From Labrys wisconsinensis (GTDB taxonomy: Bacteria > Pseudomonadota > Alphaproteobacteria > Rhizobiales > Labraceae), in NCBI RefSeq assembly GCF_030814995.1, contig NZ_JAUSVX010000014.1, forward strand, positions 1 to 64,000: DNA of 64,000 nucleotides. The letters run 5' to 3'. Below, piece after piece: positions 25,513 through 34,519 of the stretch (position 1 is the stretch's first letter; every line of letters begins with the position of its first letter). Made by a program: the position numbers and the translations under genes. The notes below the pieces were generated by a model. That model was not told where the DNA came from. It made no database searches and saw only the letters and a program-made list of their open reading frames with translations.

Positions 25513-26115
25513 ATGCGATCTCTTCTCCTTCCGCTCGGCCTGGCGCTGGCCCTCGGCGCGGCGGCGCCGGCCGCGGCGCAGGTGCCCTCCAATCGGGTCA
25601 GCGGCACCATCGCGGCCTTCGACGGCACCAAGCTGACGGTGAAGGCGGCGGACGGCAGCAGCACGACCGTCACCCTGCCGGCCGACGTCAAGGTCGGCGC
25701 TGTGGTCGACCGCACGCTCGACGACATCAAGGCCGGCGACTTCGTCGGCTCCGCCGCGGTCGAGGGGCCGGACGGCAAGCTGCATGCCCAGGAGGTGCAC
25801 ATCTTCCCCGAGCCGATGCGCGGCACCGGCGAGGGCCATCGGCCGATGAGCATGCCCAAGCAGACCATGACCAACGCCACCGTCGCCACCGTGGCCAAGG
25901 CGCCGCAGGGCCGGGTGCTGCAGCTCAGCTACAAGGGCGGCACGCAGGAGATCGAGGTCGACCCCGGCACCCGCATCGTCCTGCTCGTGCCGGGCGACCG
26001 CAGCCTGCTCAAGCCCGGCGCGGCCGTGGCGGTCTTCGTCAGCAAGGGCGCCGACGGCAGCCTCACCGCCCGGGCGGTGCAGGCGGAGAAGGACGGCGTC
26101 AAGCCGCTGTGGTGA
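25513..26115 (+). CDS. Secreted beta-rich hypothetical protein
   Basis: This 200-residue protein has a Sec signal peptide (LLLPLGLALALGAAAPAAAQ, cleaved near AQV). The mature part has two similar OB-like halves, starting GTIAAFDGTKLTVKAADGSS and NATVATVAKAPQGRVLQLSY. This resembles DUF5666-type periplasmic proteins, which are of unknown function. It is divergent from the hypothetical gene at 24943 and converges with ssuB. Confidence 0.7.
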   Translation: MRSLLLPLGLALALGAAAPAAAQVPSNRVSGTIAAFDGTKLTVKAADGSSTTVTLPADVKVGAVVDRTLDDIKAGDFVGSAAVEGPDGKLHAQEVHIFPEPMRGTGEGHRPMSMPKQTMTNATVATVAKAPQGRVLQLSYKGGTQEIEVDPGTRIVLLVPGDRSLLKPGAAVAVFVSKGADGSLTARAVQAEKDGVKPLW

Positions 26116-26142
26116 CGGCACGGCGGCCGGCCTCCGGCCGTC

Positions 26143-26943
26143 TCACACCGCGGCCAGGATCCTGGCCTTGAGAGCGGCCTCGCCGGCGCCGTGCGCCTCG
26201 CGCGGCGAGGCGACCGGCAGGTCGAGGGCGATGGCGCCCTCGCGCAGCACCAGCACCCGCTCGGCCAGCGCCAGCGCCTCGTCGACGTCATGGGTGATCA
26301 GCACGGCGGTGAAGCCGCGCTCGCGCCACAGCCGGGCGAGGAGCTGATGCATCTCCCGGCGGGTGAGGGCGTCGAGCGCGCCGAAGGGCTCGTCGAGCAG
26401 CAGGATGCTCGGGCGGCTCTCCAGCGCCCGGGCGAGGGCGACGCGCTGGCGCTGGCCGCCGGAGAGCAGGCTCGGCCAGTCCTCGGCGCGGTCGGCCAGG
26501 CCCACCGCCTCCAGCGCGGCCAAGGCGTTGGCCCGCCAGCCCGGCTCGCGGGCGATGCCGACATTGGCGATGACGCGCTGCCAGGGCAGCAGCCGCGGCT
26601 CCTGGAACATCAGCCGCGCCGCGGCGGGGATGCCGGTGACCGGCTTGCCGTCGATGGCGACAGTGCCGGCGCTCGGCCGCTCCAGGCCGGCCAGCAGGCG
26701 CAGCAGCGTCGACTTGCCGCCGCCGGAGCGCCCGACCACCGCGACGAAGGCGCCGGCCTCGACGCGAAGATCGAGGCCGCGCAGCACCTGGCGTGCGCCG
26801 AAGGCCTTGGCGACGCCGGCGAGCTCGAGCGGCAGGCCGGCCGGGGCCGGCGCGGCCGGGCCGGCCTCCTCGGCGCGGGCGGCCCGGCCGAGCAGGCCGG
26901 TGCCGAAGAAGGGGTCGTCGAGGAACTCGGTGGCGAGAGTCAT
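26143..26943 (-). CDS. ssuB: Sulfonate-type ABC ATPase
   Basis: This 266-residue ATPase has Walker [10 protein letters not shown], signature [15 protein letters not shown], Walker [13 protein letters not shown] and the switch [11 protein letters not shown]. It fits the SsuB/TauB/NrtD subfamily. The ATG at 26943 overlaps the ssuC stop. An N-terminal stretch of about 40 residues is non-conserved. Gene order ssuA-ssuC-ssuB is common. No ssuD or ssuE lies in this window. Confidence 0.9.
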   Translation of the reverse strand: MTLATEFLDDPFFGTGLLGRAARAEEAGPAAPAPAGLPLELAGVAKAFGARQVLRGLDLRVEAGAFVAVVGRSGGGKSTLLRLLAGLERPSAGTVAIDGKPVTGIPAAARLMFQEPRLLPWQRVIANVGIAREPGWRANALAALEAVGLADRAEDWPSLLSGGQRQRVALARALESRPSILLLDEPFGALDALTRREMHQLLARLWRERGFTAVLITHDVDEALALAERVLVLREGAIALDLPVASPREAHGAGEAALKARILAAV

Positions 26944-27728
26944 GCCGGCGTCTCCTGCGAGGCGGCGTAGCTCGGATGCCAGGCGAGGGTGGCGTGCTCC
27001 AGCGCCCGGGTGATGACGTCGGAGAGCTTGCCGAGCAGGGCGTAGATCAGGATGCCCATCAGCACCACGTCGATCTGCATGAACTCGCGGGCGTTCATGG
27101 TCATGTAGCCGATGCCCGAGGAGGCCGAGATGGTCTCGGCGACGATCAGCGTCAGCCACATCAGGCCGAGGCCGTAGCGCAGCCCGACGAAGATCGAGGG
27201 CAGGGCGCCCGGCAGGATCACCCGGACGAAGCGGGCGAAGGGGCCGAGGCCATAGACCCGCGCCATCTCCAGCAGGCCGGGATCGATGGTGCGCACGCCG
27301 TGATAGGTGTTGAGGTAGACCGGGAACAGCACGCCGAGGGTGACGAGGAACACCTTGGCCGTCTCGCCGATGCCGAACCACAGGATCACCAGCGGGATGA
27401 TGGCGAGGTGCGGCACGTTGCGCAGCATCTGCAGGGTCGAATCGAGCAGGAGCTCGGCCGGCTTCCACAACCCGTTCAGCACGCCGAGGCCGAAGCCGAG
27501 CAGGCCGCCGATGGCGAGGCCCTGCAGGGCGCGGCCGGTCGAGACCGCCACGGCCTGCACCAGCGTGCCGTCGGAGAGCGCCTGGCGGAAGGCCAGCGCC
27601 ACGGCGCTCGGCGCGGGCAGGGTGCGCGCCGAGATCAGGCCGGTGTCGGCGGCGATCTCCCAGGCGACGAGCAGCGTCACCGGCAGGATCCACGCCGCGA
27701 CGCCGCGCGGGACGGAGAGGGGAGCCAT
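26940..27728 (-). CDS. ssuC: Sulfonate-type ABC permease
   Basis: This 262-residue permease has six predicted helices and the EAA loop [20 protein letters not shown], followed by [20 protein letters not shown], a hallmark of SsuC/TauC permeases. It starts 30 bases after the ssuA stop and overlaps ssuB, so the three genes form one importer unit. Confidence 0.92.
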   Translation of the reverse strand: MAPLSVPRGVAAWILPVTLLVAWEIAADTGLISARTLPAPSAVALAFRQALSDGTLVQAVAVSTGRALQGLAIGGLLGFGLGVLNGLWKPAELLLDSTLQMLRNVPHLAIIPLVILWFGIGETAKVFLVTLGVLFPVYLNTYHGVRTIDPGLLEMARVYGLGPFARFVRVILPGALPSIFVGLRYGLGLMWLTLIVAETISASSGIGYMTMNAREFMQIDVVLMGILIYALLGKLSDVITRALEHATLAWHPSYAASQETPA

Positions 27729-27758
27729 GGCGGGCCTCCGGGCTGGTTCAGGCGGATG

Positions 27759-28709
27759 TCACGAGCCGTTGCCGCGCACGACGTCCTCGACCTTCAGGGG
27801 CTTGGGGATCAGCTTGAGGTCGTGGAAGGTGTCGGCGATCTTCTGCTGCTCGGCCGCCACCGCCGCCGAGACCGGCTGGACGTCCCAGGCCTGGCGGCTC
27901 AGCGCCAGCTTGAGCACCGGCACCGGGATGCCGACGGCCGGCGCAAGCTCGGCGGCGGCCTGGTCGACATTGCCCTTGGCCCAGGCGTCGATCTCGCGGA
28001 TCGAGGCGAGGATGGCGTCCACGGCCGGGCCGTTGCCGGCGACGAAGGCCTGCTCGCCGAGATAGAACTGGTGGTTGGAGACCAGGCCCTCGCCGCTCGT
28101 CAGGGTGCGGGCTTCCAGCGTCACCTCGGCCGAGGCCTGGAACGGGTCCCAGATCGCCCAGGCGTCGACGTCGCCGTGCTGGAAGGCGGCGCGGGCATCG
28201 GCCGGCGGCAGGAACACCGGGGTGATGTCGCCATAGGCGAGCCCGGCCTTCTCCAGCGCCTTGACCAGGAGATAGTGGACGTTCGAGCCCTTGTTCAGCG
28301 CGACCTTCCTGCCCTTCAGGTCGGCGACGCTCTTCAGCGGGCTGTCCTTGGGCACCAGGATCGCCTCGCTCAGCGGCGCGGCCGGCTCGTTGGCGACATA
28401 GACCAGCGGCGCGCCGGCGGCCTGGGCGAAGATCGGCGGCGCCTCGCCGGTGACGCCGAAGTCGAGCGCGCCGACATTGAGCGCCTCCAGGAGCTGCGGC
28501 CCGCCGGGGAACTCGGTCCAGGTCACGGAATAGCCGAGCGGCTCCAGCTTCCTCTCCAGGATGCCGCGGGCTTTCAGCAGCAGGAACGTGCCGTATTTCT
28601 GGTAGCCCACCCGCACCACCTTGTCGGCGGCCTCGGCGCCGCCGGCGAAGGCCAGGGCGAGGGTGGCGGCGGCGGCGAGCCGGGACAGGCGCTGGAGGAG
28701 CGACCCCAT
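27759..28709 (-). CDS. ssuA: Sulfonate-type ABC substrate-binding protein
   Basis: This 316-residue periplasmic binding protein has a Sec signal peptide ending near AEAADK. It shows VRVGYQKYGTFLLLKARGIL, EFPGGPQLLEALNVGALDFG, APPIFAQAAG and NKGSNVHYLLVKALEKAGL, all typical of SsuA. It should bind aliphatic sulfonates or a related sulfur compound. A sigma-70-like promoter can be placed upstream (28765-28794). Confidence 0.92.
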   Translation of the reverse strand: MGSLLQRLSRLAAAATLALAFAGGAEAADKVVRVGYQKYGTFLLLKARGILERKLEPLGYSVTWTEFPGGPQLLEALNVGALDFGVTGEAPPIFAQAAGAPLVYVANEPAAPLSEAILVPKDSPLKSVADLKGRKVALNKGSNVHYLLVKALEKAGLAYGDITPVFLPPADARAAFQHGDVDAWAIWDPFQASAEVTLEARTLTSGEGLVSNHQFYLGEQAFVAGNGPAVDAILASIREIDAWAKGNVDQAAAELAPAVGIPVPVLKLALSRQAWDVQPVSAAVAAEQQKIADTFHDLKLIPKPLKVEDVVRGNGS

Positions 28710-28764
28710 GGAAAATTCCTCTCTTCGATGCGGGCCCGCAGGGCTGGCCGGGAAAGTGATCTAG

Positions 28765-28794
28765 CTATTCTCCATTCTTGATAAAATAAGTCAA
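28765..28794 (-). promoter_or_regulatory. Likely ssuA promoter
   Basis: On the minus strand, TTGACT (28789-28794) lies 18 bases from GAATAG (28765-28770), in a locally AT-rich block unlike the surrounding GC-rich DNA. It is about 55-85 bases before the ssuA start. This is a fair but unproven sigma-70 promoter. Confidence 0.45.
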
Positions 28795-28996
28795 CTATAG
28801 CGCCTTGCCGTAACGGGCCCGCGGCCGGGTGTCCGCATGGACGCCGCCGATCTGCCGGCCTATCCTCGACCGCGGCGGCCGGGCGCGGCCGGACGGGCTG
28901 CGCGCGAAGGCGGCTCCGTCCGTGAAGTGTCGCCGCCAACAGCTTGAGCGTGCAGAGGTTTCGGCCGGGATGGCCGCGGAGTGGGTGGGAGGAGAG

Positions 28997-29902
28997 ATGG
29001 TGCAGGGTTCCGACACGGCGTCGCTCGGGCGCGGCGCGGCGCGGGTGCGGCCGGACTTCGAGGCGCGCATGAACTATCTCGGCGAGCAGGCCGACAAGCC
29101 GCTGTTCCACACCAGCGATCCCAGCCAGTCGCGCATCGTCATCGAGTCCCATCCGGTCGTCATGCGCGATGCCCGGGCGCTCGCCGCGCCGTCGCTCGAC
29201 CGGGAAGGCTTCGTGCTGATCCGCCAGCCGCTGCCGCCGTTCGACTATCGCGACACCGCCCAGCGGGACGGGCCCTATCTCGTCCTGCTGCAGGACGTCA
29301 TCCGCGAGGCCCTCGGCGCCGCCAAGGTGATCACCGACACCTCGATCCTGCGCCTGCCCGGGCCGGACGCCTTCCAGGTGCCGGTGACCCGGGTGCATTG
29401 CGACTACACCGCGGGCTCGGCCCGCCGGCTGCTCTCCGAATCCTGGGACCAGACCCTGGGGCGCGAGGCAGGCCTCGCCGACACCGCTGGGCTGATGGCC
29501 GAGTCGGTCGACGCTGCGCCCGGCGAGCGGCGCTACGGCCGGGTGCTGGCGGTGAATTGCTGGCGCACCATCTCCGAGCCGCCGCACGACTATCCCCTGG
29601 CGGTCTGCGCCCGGCCTTCCCTCGCGCCGCAGGACGTGCGCGTCGCCGACTTCATCGAGGAGGTCGAGGGCGGCGAGCCCTACCGGGCCGAGCTGTCGCT
29701 CTGCCGCTACAACCCTCGGCACGCATGGTACAGCTATGCCGACATGCGGCCCGACGAGGTGCTGCTCTTCCTCGGCTTCGACTTCTCCGATCCCGGCCAG
29801 TGCGGCGCCATGCACTCGGCCTTCCCAGACCCCGCCTGCCCGCCCGACGCGCCGGGCCGGGCCAGCGTCGAGGTGCGCACCTTCGTGTTGTTCGACGCGT
29901 GA
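28997..29902 (+). CDS. CmcJ/NvfI-family iron-dependent oxygenase
   Basis: This 301-residue protein belongs to the CmcJ/NvfI (AsaB-like) family; characterised members such as NvfI are Fe(II)/2-oxoglutarate enzymes. It has the metal-binding VHCDYT pair (His and Asp), VNCWRTISEPPHDYPL, WYSYADMRPDEVLLFLGFD and the second His in MHSAFPDP. The ATG at 28997 has GGGAGGAG just before it. It is divergent from the SsuABC-type importer, with 287 bases between them. The substrate is unknown; an oxygenase acting on an imported sulfonate is a guess. Confidence 0.85.
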   Translation: MVQGSDTASLGRGAARVRPDFEARMNYLGEQADKPLFHTSDPSQSRIVIESHPVVMRDARALAAPSLDREGFVLIRQPLPPFDYRDTAQRDGPYLVLLQDVIREALGAAKVITDTSILRLPGPDAFQVPVTRVHCDYTAGSARRLLSESWDQTLGREAGLADTAGLMAESVDAAPGERRYGRVLAVNCWRTISEPPHDYPLAVCARPSLAPQDVRVADFIEEVEGGEPYRAELSLCRYNPRHAWYSYADMRPDEVLLFLGFDFSDPGQCGAMHSAFPDPACPPDAPGRASVEVRTFVLFDA

Positions 29903-29949
29903 GGGAGGGACGGAGAGGGGGCTGGGGCTGCAATGTCGAGCGCGACCTC

Positions 29950-30105
29950 GGCTTTTCCCCTCCCCCTTGTGGGGAGGGGCGAGGGGTGGGGGTCCATCAG
30001 GACATGGCGCTGCGCTGGTCACAGGACGCCCTTGGCAAGCCGATCCGCCTCATTCCGCACGACCCACACCCCTAGCCCCTCCCCACAAGGGGGAGGGGAA
30101 AAGCC
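29950..30105. repeat. 39-bp inverted repeat pair around a short spacer
   Basis: Left arm 29950-29988 and right arm 30067-30105 are inverted copies with one mismatch in 39 bases. Each begins, reading outward-in, with GGCTTTTCCCCTCCCCCTTG. Each arm also has an internal dyad (CCCCTCCCCC against GGGGAGGGG). The 78-base spacer has no gene. It lies in the 375-bp gap between the oxygenase and lysozyme genes and looks like a pair of short dispersed repeats, not an insertion sequence. The remaining 170 bases before the lysozyme gene show nothing recognisable. Confidence 0.8.
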
Positions 30106-30277
30106 GGCGTTGTGCCAAGACTAGTTGCCTCCAACCCGAAAAGAACGAATTCCACCGTCGGAACAATGGCTTGCCCCCGCTTGCGCTCACGGCGCTTCGC
30201 AGTCTGCGCCGCCCCAAACCCGTCCCCGCGGAAATCCGGTTAGCGGCCGTTAAGTTTCGGCGATTAATTTGCTATGG

Positions 30278-31144
30278 ATGAAGCGGACGCCGGGGGAACG
30301 GCGCCTGCCGTTCTGGATGGTCCGGATGCCGCGCCCGACACGACGTCTCCTGCGCCCCGCCCTGGTGCTCGCCACCCTTCTGGCTCTCGCCGGCTGCTCC
30401 AGCGTCGAGAATGCCGGCATGCAGAGCGCCCGCGTCGACTATGCCGGCGCCGGGCTCGGCGGCGCCGAGCCGCACGAATTCCCGGTCCACGGCATCGACG
30501 TCTCGAAGTACCAGGGCCAGATCGACTGGGCCGCCGCGGCCAGGGGCGGCGTGCGCTTCGCCTACCTCAAGGCCACCGAAGGCGGCGATCGCAACGACGA
30601 GATGTTCCAGACCAACTGGGACGGCGCGCGCGCCGCCGGCATCCCGACCGGCGCCTATCACTTCTTCTATTTCTGCCGGCCGGCCTCCGAGCAGGTCGCC
30701 TGGTTCAAGACCCATGTGCCGCCCGCCAGGGATTCGCTGCCGCCGGTGCTCGACATGGAGTGGAACCCCCAGTCGCCGACCTGCAAGATCCGCCCGCCCG
30801 CCGACAAGGTCCGGGCCGAGATGCGGGTGTTCCTGCAGGAGATGGAGGCCTTTTACGGCAAGAAGCCGATCATCTACACCACGATCGACTTCCACCGCGA
30901 CGTGCTGACGGACGAGCTCGCCGACTATCCCTTCTGGGTGCGCTCGGTGAAGGCGCACCCGTCCGCGCGCTATGGCGGCCGCAGCTGGGCCTTCTGGCAG
31001 TACACCGCCACCGGCAGCGTGCCGGGCGTGGCCGGCAAGGTCGACCGCAACGTCTTCGCCGGCTCGGAGAAGGAGTGGCAGGCCTTCCTCGAGAAGGCCT
31101 CCCGGCCGAGCGAATCGATGATGACGGCGAGCATCACGCAGTAG
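30278..31144 (+). CDS. GH25 lysozyme-like lipoprotein
   Basis: This 288-residue protein has a lipobox, ALAGCSS, after the hydrophobic LRPALVLATLLALAGC, so it is probably a membrane-anchored lipoprotein. Residues about 60-265 are a GH25 muramidase domain: GIDVSKYQGQIDW, FAYLKATEGGD, GAYHFFYFCRP, the catalytic DxE in VLDMEWN, and the C-terminal FWQYTATGSVPGV. It should cleave MurNAc-GlcNAc bonds in peptidoglycan. ATGs at 30317 and 30326 also keep the signal; the true start is uncertain. Confidence 0.88.
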   Translation: MKRTPGERRLPFWMVRMPRPTRRLLRPALVLATLLALAGCSSVENAGMQSARVDYAGAGLGGAEPHEFPVHGIDVSKYQGQIDWAAAARGGVRFAYLKATEGGDRNDEMFQTNWDGARAAGIPTGAYHFFYFCRPASEQVAWFKTHVPPARDSLPPVLDMEWNPQSPTCKIRPPADKVRAEMRVFLQEMEAFYGKKPIIYTTIDFHRDVLTDELADYPFWVRSVKAHPSARYGGRSWAFWQYTATGSVPGVAGKVDRNVFAGSEKEWQAFLEKASRPSESMMTASITQ

Positions 31145-31166
31145 CCCCGGCAAGCGAGGGGCGCGT

Positions 31167-31427
31167 TCAGTCCAGCCGCGCCGGCCCGAGGCGGTAGACG
31201 CCCTTGAAATCGTCCGGGTCGACCGGCCGGCCCTTGCGGTAGATCACCAGGCGTCCCTCCTTGGCCAGCCGCACGGCGACGCGGCGCAGCGGCTGCATCA
31301 CCGGCCCCCATTGCTCGCTGCCATCGCCGGCGACGGCGCGGGCGACCGCGGCGGGGTCGATGGTCTTGTCCGGGCGCTCGGCCACCAGGCGCAGGATCGC
31401 TTCCTCGATTTCGGCAGGGTCGGTCAT
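31167..31427 (-). CDS. DUF3253 protein
   Basis: This 86-residue winged-helix-like protein of the DUF3253 family has ILRLVAERPDKTIDPAAVAR, WGPVMQPLRRVAVRLAKEGR and IYRKGRPVDPDDFKGVYRL. The function is unknown. It lies 1 base from the stop of the DUF599 gene upstream on the same strand, suggesting co-transcription. Confidence 0.85.
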   Translation of the reverse strand: MTDPAEIEEAILRLVAERPDKTIDPAAVARAVAGDGSEQWGPVMQPLRRVAVRLAKEGRLVIYRKGRPVDPDDFKGVYRLGPARLD

Positions 31428-31428
31428 T

Positions 31429-32121
31429 TCAGTCCTTCGAAGCGTCGAGGGCGCGCAGCGCCGCCGACGCGAATTGGCGCCGCACCATGATGGCGAGCAC
31501 CGCCGTGGTCGACACCATGAACACATAGGGGCTGACGAACCAGCCGAGATAGCCGAGCGCCAGGAAAAAGGCGCGCTGTCCCCGGTTGAAATGGCCGCCG
31601 CCGGCCATGTTCATCGCCGCCGCCCGCGCCGCCATCGCCTGCGCCTCCGGGTCGCTGCCGTCGGTGCTGTTCGGCGTGGCGGCGATCAGGATCGCCACGT
31701 AGTTCATCACGCGGTAGGCCCAGGCGAACTTGAAGAAGGCATAGGCGAAGATGATGCTGAGCCCGATCACCTTCATCTCCCAGGCCTCCCGCACCGTCTC
31801 CACCGACAGCGGCAGGGTGGAGAAGATCGCCACCGCCTCGTCGGAGGAGCGCAGCAGCGACAGGCTGCCGCCGAGCGCGATCAGGGCCGTGGAGGCGAAG
31901 AAGGCGGTGCCGTTCTGCAGCGAGGCCATCACGGTGGAATCGAGGATGCGCACCTCGCGCTCGATCATCCGCTGCATCCAGCGCCGGCGAAAGGCGTCCA
32001 TGCGCCCGTTCAGCGAGTGCCTGGCCAGGCGCGGATGTTCCAGCGCCAGTCCGTAGAGGATCCAGACCGCGGCGAACCACCCCGCGGCGACGAGGTCGGC
32101 TGTCTTGAAGACGTTCAGCAT
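31429..32121 (-). CDS. DUF599 membrane protein
   Basis: This 230-residue protein has four or five predicted membrane helices and DUF599 hallmarks: RMDAFRRRWMQRMIEREVRI, DSTVMASLQNGTAFFASTAL, FFKFAWAYRVMNYVAILI and GHFNRGQRAFFLALGYLGWF. It is common in alphaproteobacteria; the function is unknown. A mosaic repeat lies 29 bases upstream of its start. Confidence 0.88.
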   Translation of the reverse strand: MLNVFKTADLVAAGWFAAVWILYGLALEHPRLARHSLNGRMDAFRRRWMQRMIEREVRILDSTVMASLQNGTAFFASTALIALGGSLSLLRSSDEAVAIFSTLPLSVETVREAWEMKVIGLSIIFAYAFFKFAWAYRVMNYVAILIAATPNSTDGSDPEAQAMAARAAAMNMAGGGHFNRGQRAFFLALGYLGWFVSPYVFMVSTTAVLAIMVRRQFASAALRALDASKD

Positions 32122-32150
32122 CTCCCGGCCCCGGCTGCGACGGCGATTCC

Positions 32151-32250
32151 CTAGAGCAAAGCGCGTTTGGACGGAAACGCTGCTTTGCTCTCTCCTTGTT
32201 TCGACGCGTCTTTGCGATGCTTGGCGATTCCGCCAAATCGCAAAACGCTT
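32151..32250 (-). repeat. RIME-like two-hairpin mosaic element, copy C
   Basis: This is a near-identical inverted copy of the element at 17161-17265. It holds the CTAGAGCAAAGC / GCTTTGCTCT hairpin, the linker with GTTTCGACGCG, and the second hairpin ATCGCAAA-type stem with GGCG/CGCC. It lies between the divergent DUF599 and GST genes. Confidence 0.85.
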
Positions 32251-32396
32251 GAGGCCCCAACCTTATGCGGCGCGATCGGCTTCGCAACGGCCGGCGGCGC
32301 GGCGCGATCACGGCGGCTGATGCGGCCGATCGACAATTCTCGTTTGTGCCTGCCGCCGGGCTCGGCCATGGTGCGCGCTCCATCGGGAACGACGCC

Positions 32397-33041
32397 GTGA
32401 AGCTGTTCATCGCCAACAAGAACTACTCCTCCTGGTCCATGCGGCCCTGGCTGGCCGCCAGGAGCGCCGGCATTCCCTTCGAGGAGGAGATGGTCTGGCT
32501 GCGCCAGCCCGAGACCCCGGCGCTGATCCGGGCGCGGTCGCCCAACGGCCGGGTGCCGGCCCTGATCGACGGCGACCTCGTCGTGTTCGAATCGATCGCT
32601 GTCCTGGAATATCTGGCAGAGCTCGCGCCGGGCCTGTGGCCGCAGGACCGCGCCGCCCGCGCCCATGCCCGCTCGATCTGCGCCGAGATGCATGCCGGCT
32701 TCGTGCCGCTGCGCAACCGCTGCAGCATGAACATGAAGCGCGCGCCGGCGCCGATCGCCCTCGACGCCGACGTCGAGGCCAATGTCGACCGGATCGTCGC
32801 GATGTGGACCGACTGCCGCACGCGCTTCGGCGCCGGCGGCGACTTCCTGTTCGGCGCCTTCGGCAATGCCGACGCCATGTACGCGCCGGTCGTGAGCCGT
32901 TTCCACAGCTACGGCGTGCCGGTGCCGCCCGGGGTGCGCGCCTATATGGACGCGGTGATGGCGACCCCCGCCTGGCTGGAATGGGAGGCGGCGGCCCTGG
33001 CCGAGACCCAGGTCATCGCCGAGACCGACGCCATCTGCTGA
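32397..33041 (+). CDS. Glutathione S-transferase family protein
   Basis: This 214-residue GST has a thioredoxin-like N-terminal domain, LFIANKNYSSWSMRPWLAAR, with NGRVPALIDGDLVVFESIAV (cis-Pro and the Glu-Ser that bind glutathione). The C-terminal helical domain begins near LARAH-type positions. I choose the GTG at 32397 because GST homology starts there; no in-frame ATG gives a better start. It is divergent from the DUF599 gene. Confidence 0.88.
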   Translation: MKLFIANKNYSSWSMRPWLAARSAGIPFEEEMVWLRQPETPALIRARSPNGRVPALIDGDLVVFESIAVLEYLAELAPGLWPQDRAARAHARSICAEMHAGFVPLRNRCSMNMKRAPAPIALDADVEANVDRIVAMWTDCRTRFGAGGDFLFGAFGNADAMYAPVVSRFHSYGVPVPPGVRAYMDAVMATPAWLEWEAAALAETQVIAETDAIC

Positions 33042-33104
33042 GGCCTCGGCGCTTGATCCGCCGGCGCGATCGTGGGAAGCGGGGGCGCTGTCCGGAACCT
33101 GGTC

Positions 33105-33524
33105 ATGGCGCTTCATCTCATCAAGCTGTGCGTCGGCGCCGAATCGATCGCCGATCTGGAGGAATGGATCGCCGAGCGCGTCGCGGCCGCCGGCGAGCAC
33201 GTCCACACCACCCGCATGACGCCCAAGCGCCGGGAGGAGATCCTCGACGGCGGCTCGCTCTACTGGGTGATCCGGGGCGAGCTCAATTGCCGCCAGGCCA
33301 TCCTCGACCTCCGGGCCGTGGTCGATGCCGAGGGCATCTCGCGCTGCGGGATCCTGCTCGATCCGAGGGTGGTGCCGGTCGATCCGCGGCCGCGCGGGCC
33401 GTTCCAGGGCTGGCGCTACTTCGAGGCCAAGGACGCGCCGCCCGATCTCGCCGGCCCGGGCGAGGCCGCCGACGAGCTGCCGATGGAGCTCAGGCGGGAG
33501 CTGCGCCTGATCGGCCTCATCTGA
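33105..33524 (+). CDS. DUF1489 protein
   Basis: This 139-residue protein of the alphaproteobacterial DUF1489 family begins ALHLIKLCVGAESIADLEEW. It has TRMTPKRREEILDGGSLYWV and IRGELNCRQAILDL, then a C-terminal FQGWRYFEAKDAP. The function is unknown. A GTG at 33072 could extend it by 11 residues; the ATG fits the family start better. Confidence 0.88.
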   Translation: MALHLIKLCVGAESIADLEEWIAERVAAAGEHVHTTRMTPKRREEILDGGSLYWVIRGELNCRQAILDLRAVVDAEGISRCGILLDPRVVPVDPRPRGPFQGWRYFEAKDAPPDLAGPGEAADELPMELRRELRLIGLI

Positions 33525-33670
33525 TCCTGAAACGTCGGCCGGGGCTTCGGGCGCGTCGGCGGAATGTCCGGCCTCGTCCGTGGGGATGGGCGAGGCCTGC
33601 GGCGCGACGGCTCGGCCAGCGTCCTTCGGCGATATTGACGGCGCGCGGCCTCGCATGTTCCTTGGGCGCC

Positions 33671-34270
33671 ATGACGACACCTCAGGCCCAGCGCCGTGCC
33701 AGCCCGCTTTCGCTGCCCAACATCCTGACCTATGGCCGCATCGCCGCCGTGCCGGTGGTGGTGTTCTGCCTGTTCTGGCCGACGGATCTGTGGATCCGCT
33801 GGGTGGCGTTCGCCGCCTTCGTGGCCGCGGCGGTCACCGACTATTTCGACGGCTATCTCGCCCGCGCCTGGGGCCAGCAATCCTCGCTCGGGCGCATGCT
33901 CGATCCGATCGCCGACAAGCTGCTGGTCTCCGCCTGCCTGCTGATGCTCGCCGCCGACGGCAGCATCGCGGGCTGGTCGCTCTGGGCGGCGATCATCATC
34001 CTGTGCCGCGAGATCCTGGTCTCGGGCCTGCGCGAGTTCCTGGCGGAGCTGCGGGTCTCCGTGCCCGTCACCTGGCTGGCGAAATGGAAGACCACGGCGC
34101 AGCTCGTCGCGCTCGGCTTCCTGCTGGCCGGGCCGGCGGGCGAGCAGATCCTGCCCGGCACCACGGTGATCGGCCTGGTGCTCCTGTGGGTTTCGGCTGT
34201 GCTGACGCTCTATACCGGCTATGATTACTTCCGCAGCGGTGTGCGGCACCTGATCGAGGACGGCGCGTGA
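33671..34270 (+). CDS. pgsA: CDP-diacylglycerol:glycerol-3-phosphate 3-phosphatidyltransferase
   Basis: This 199-residue integral membrane enzyme makes phosphatidylglycerol phosphate. It has the complete CDP-alcohol phosphotransferase motif D-x2-DG-x2-AR-x8-G-x3-D-x3-D: TDYFDGYLARAWG followed by LGRMLDPIADKL. SLPNILTYGRIAAVPVV at the start is typical of PgsA. Its stop overlaps the moaD start, so it forms a unit with moaD and moaE. Confidence 0.94.
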   Translation: MTTPQAQRRASPLSLPNILTYGRIAAVPVVVFCLFWPTDLWIRWVAFAAFVAAAVTDYFDGYLARAWGQQSSLGRMLDPIADKLLVSACLLMLAADGSIAGWSLWAAIIILCREILVSGLREFLAELRVSVPVTWLAKWKTTAQLVALGFLLAGPAGEQILPGTTVIGLVLLWVSAVLTLYTGYDYFRSGVRHLIEDGA

Positions 34271-34518
34271 AGATCCTGTATTTTGCCTGGCTGCGCGAGC
34301 GGATGGGGCAGGGCGAGGAGGAGGTCGAGGTCCCCGCGGGCGTCGGCACGGTCGGCGAGCTGATGGCCTGGCTGGCGGCGCGGGACGAGGTCTCGGCCCA
34401 TGCCTTCGAGAATCCCAAGGTGGTGCGCGCGGCGATCGACCGCCGGCACGTCAGGCCGGACGCGCCGCTCGCCGGCGCCACCGAGATCGCCTTCTTCCCG
34501 CCGATGACCGGGGGATGA
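34267..34518 (+). CDS. moaD: Molybdopterin synthase small subunit
   Basis: This 83-residue ubiquitin-fold protein ends in the required Gly-Gly (FFPPMTGG), which is converted to the thiocarboxylate that supplies sulfur for molybdopterin. It begins MKILYFAWLRERMGQGEEEV. It overlaps pgsA by 4 bases and is followed directly by moaE. Confidence 0.95.
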   Translation: MKILYFAWLRERMGQGEEEVEVPAGVGTVGELMAWLAARDEVSAHAFENPKVVRAAIDRRHVRPDAPLAGATEIAFFPPMTGG

Positions 34519-34519
34519 G

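Noticed and set aside
32151-32250. Terminator for the DUF599 or GST gene
   Set aside because: Both genes point away from it, and the same sequence recurs elsewhere as a repeat.
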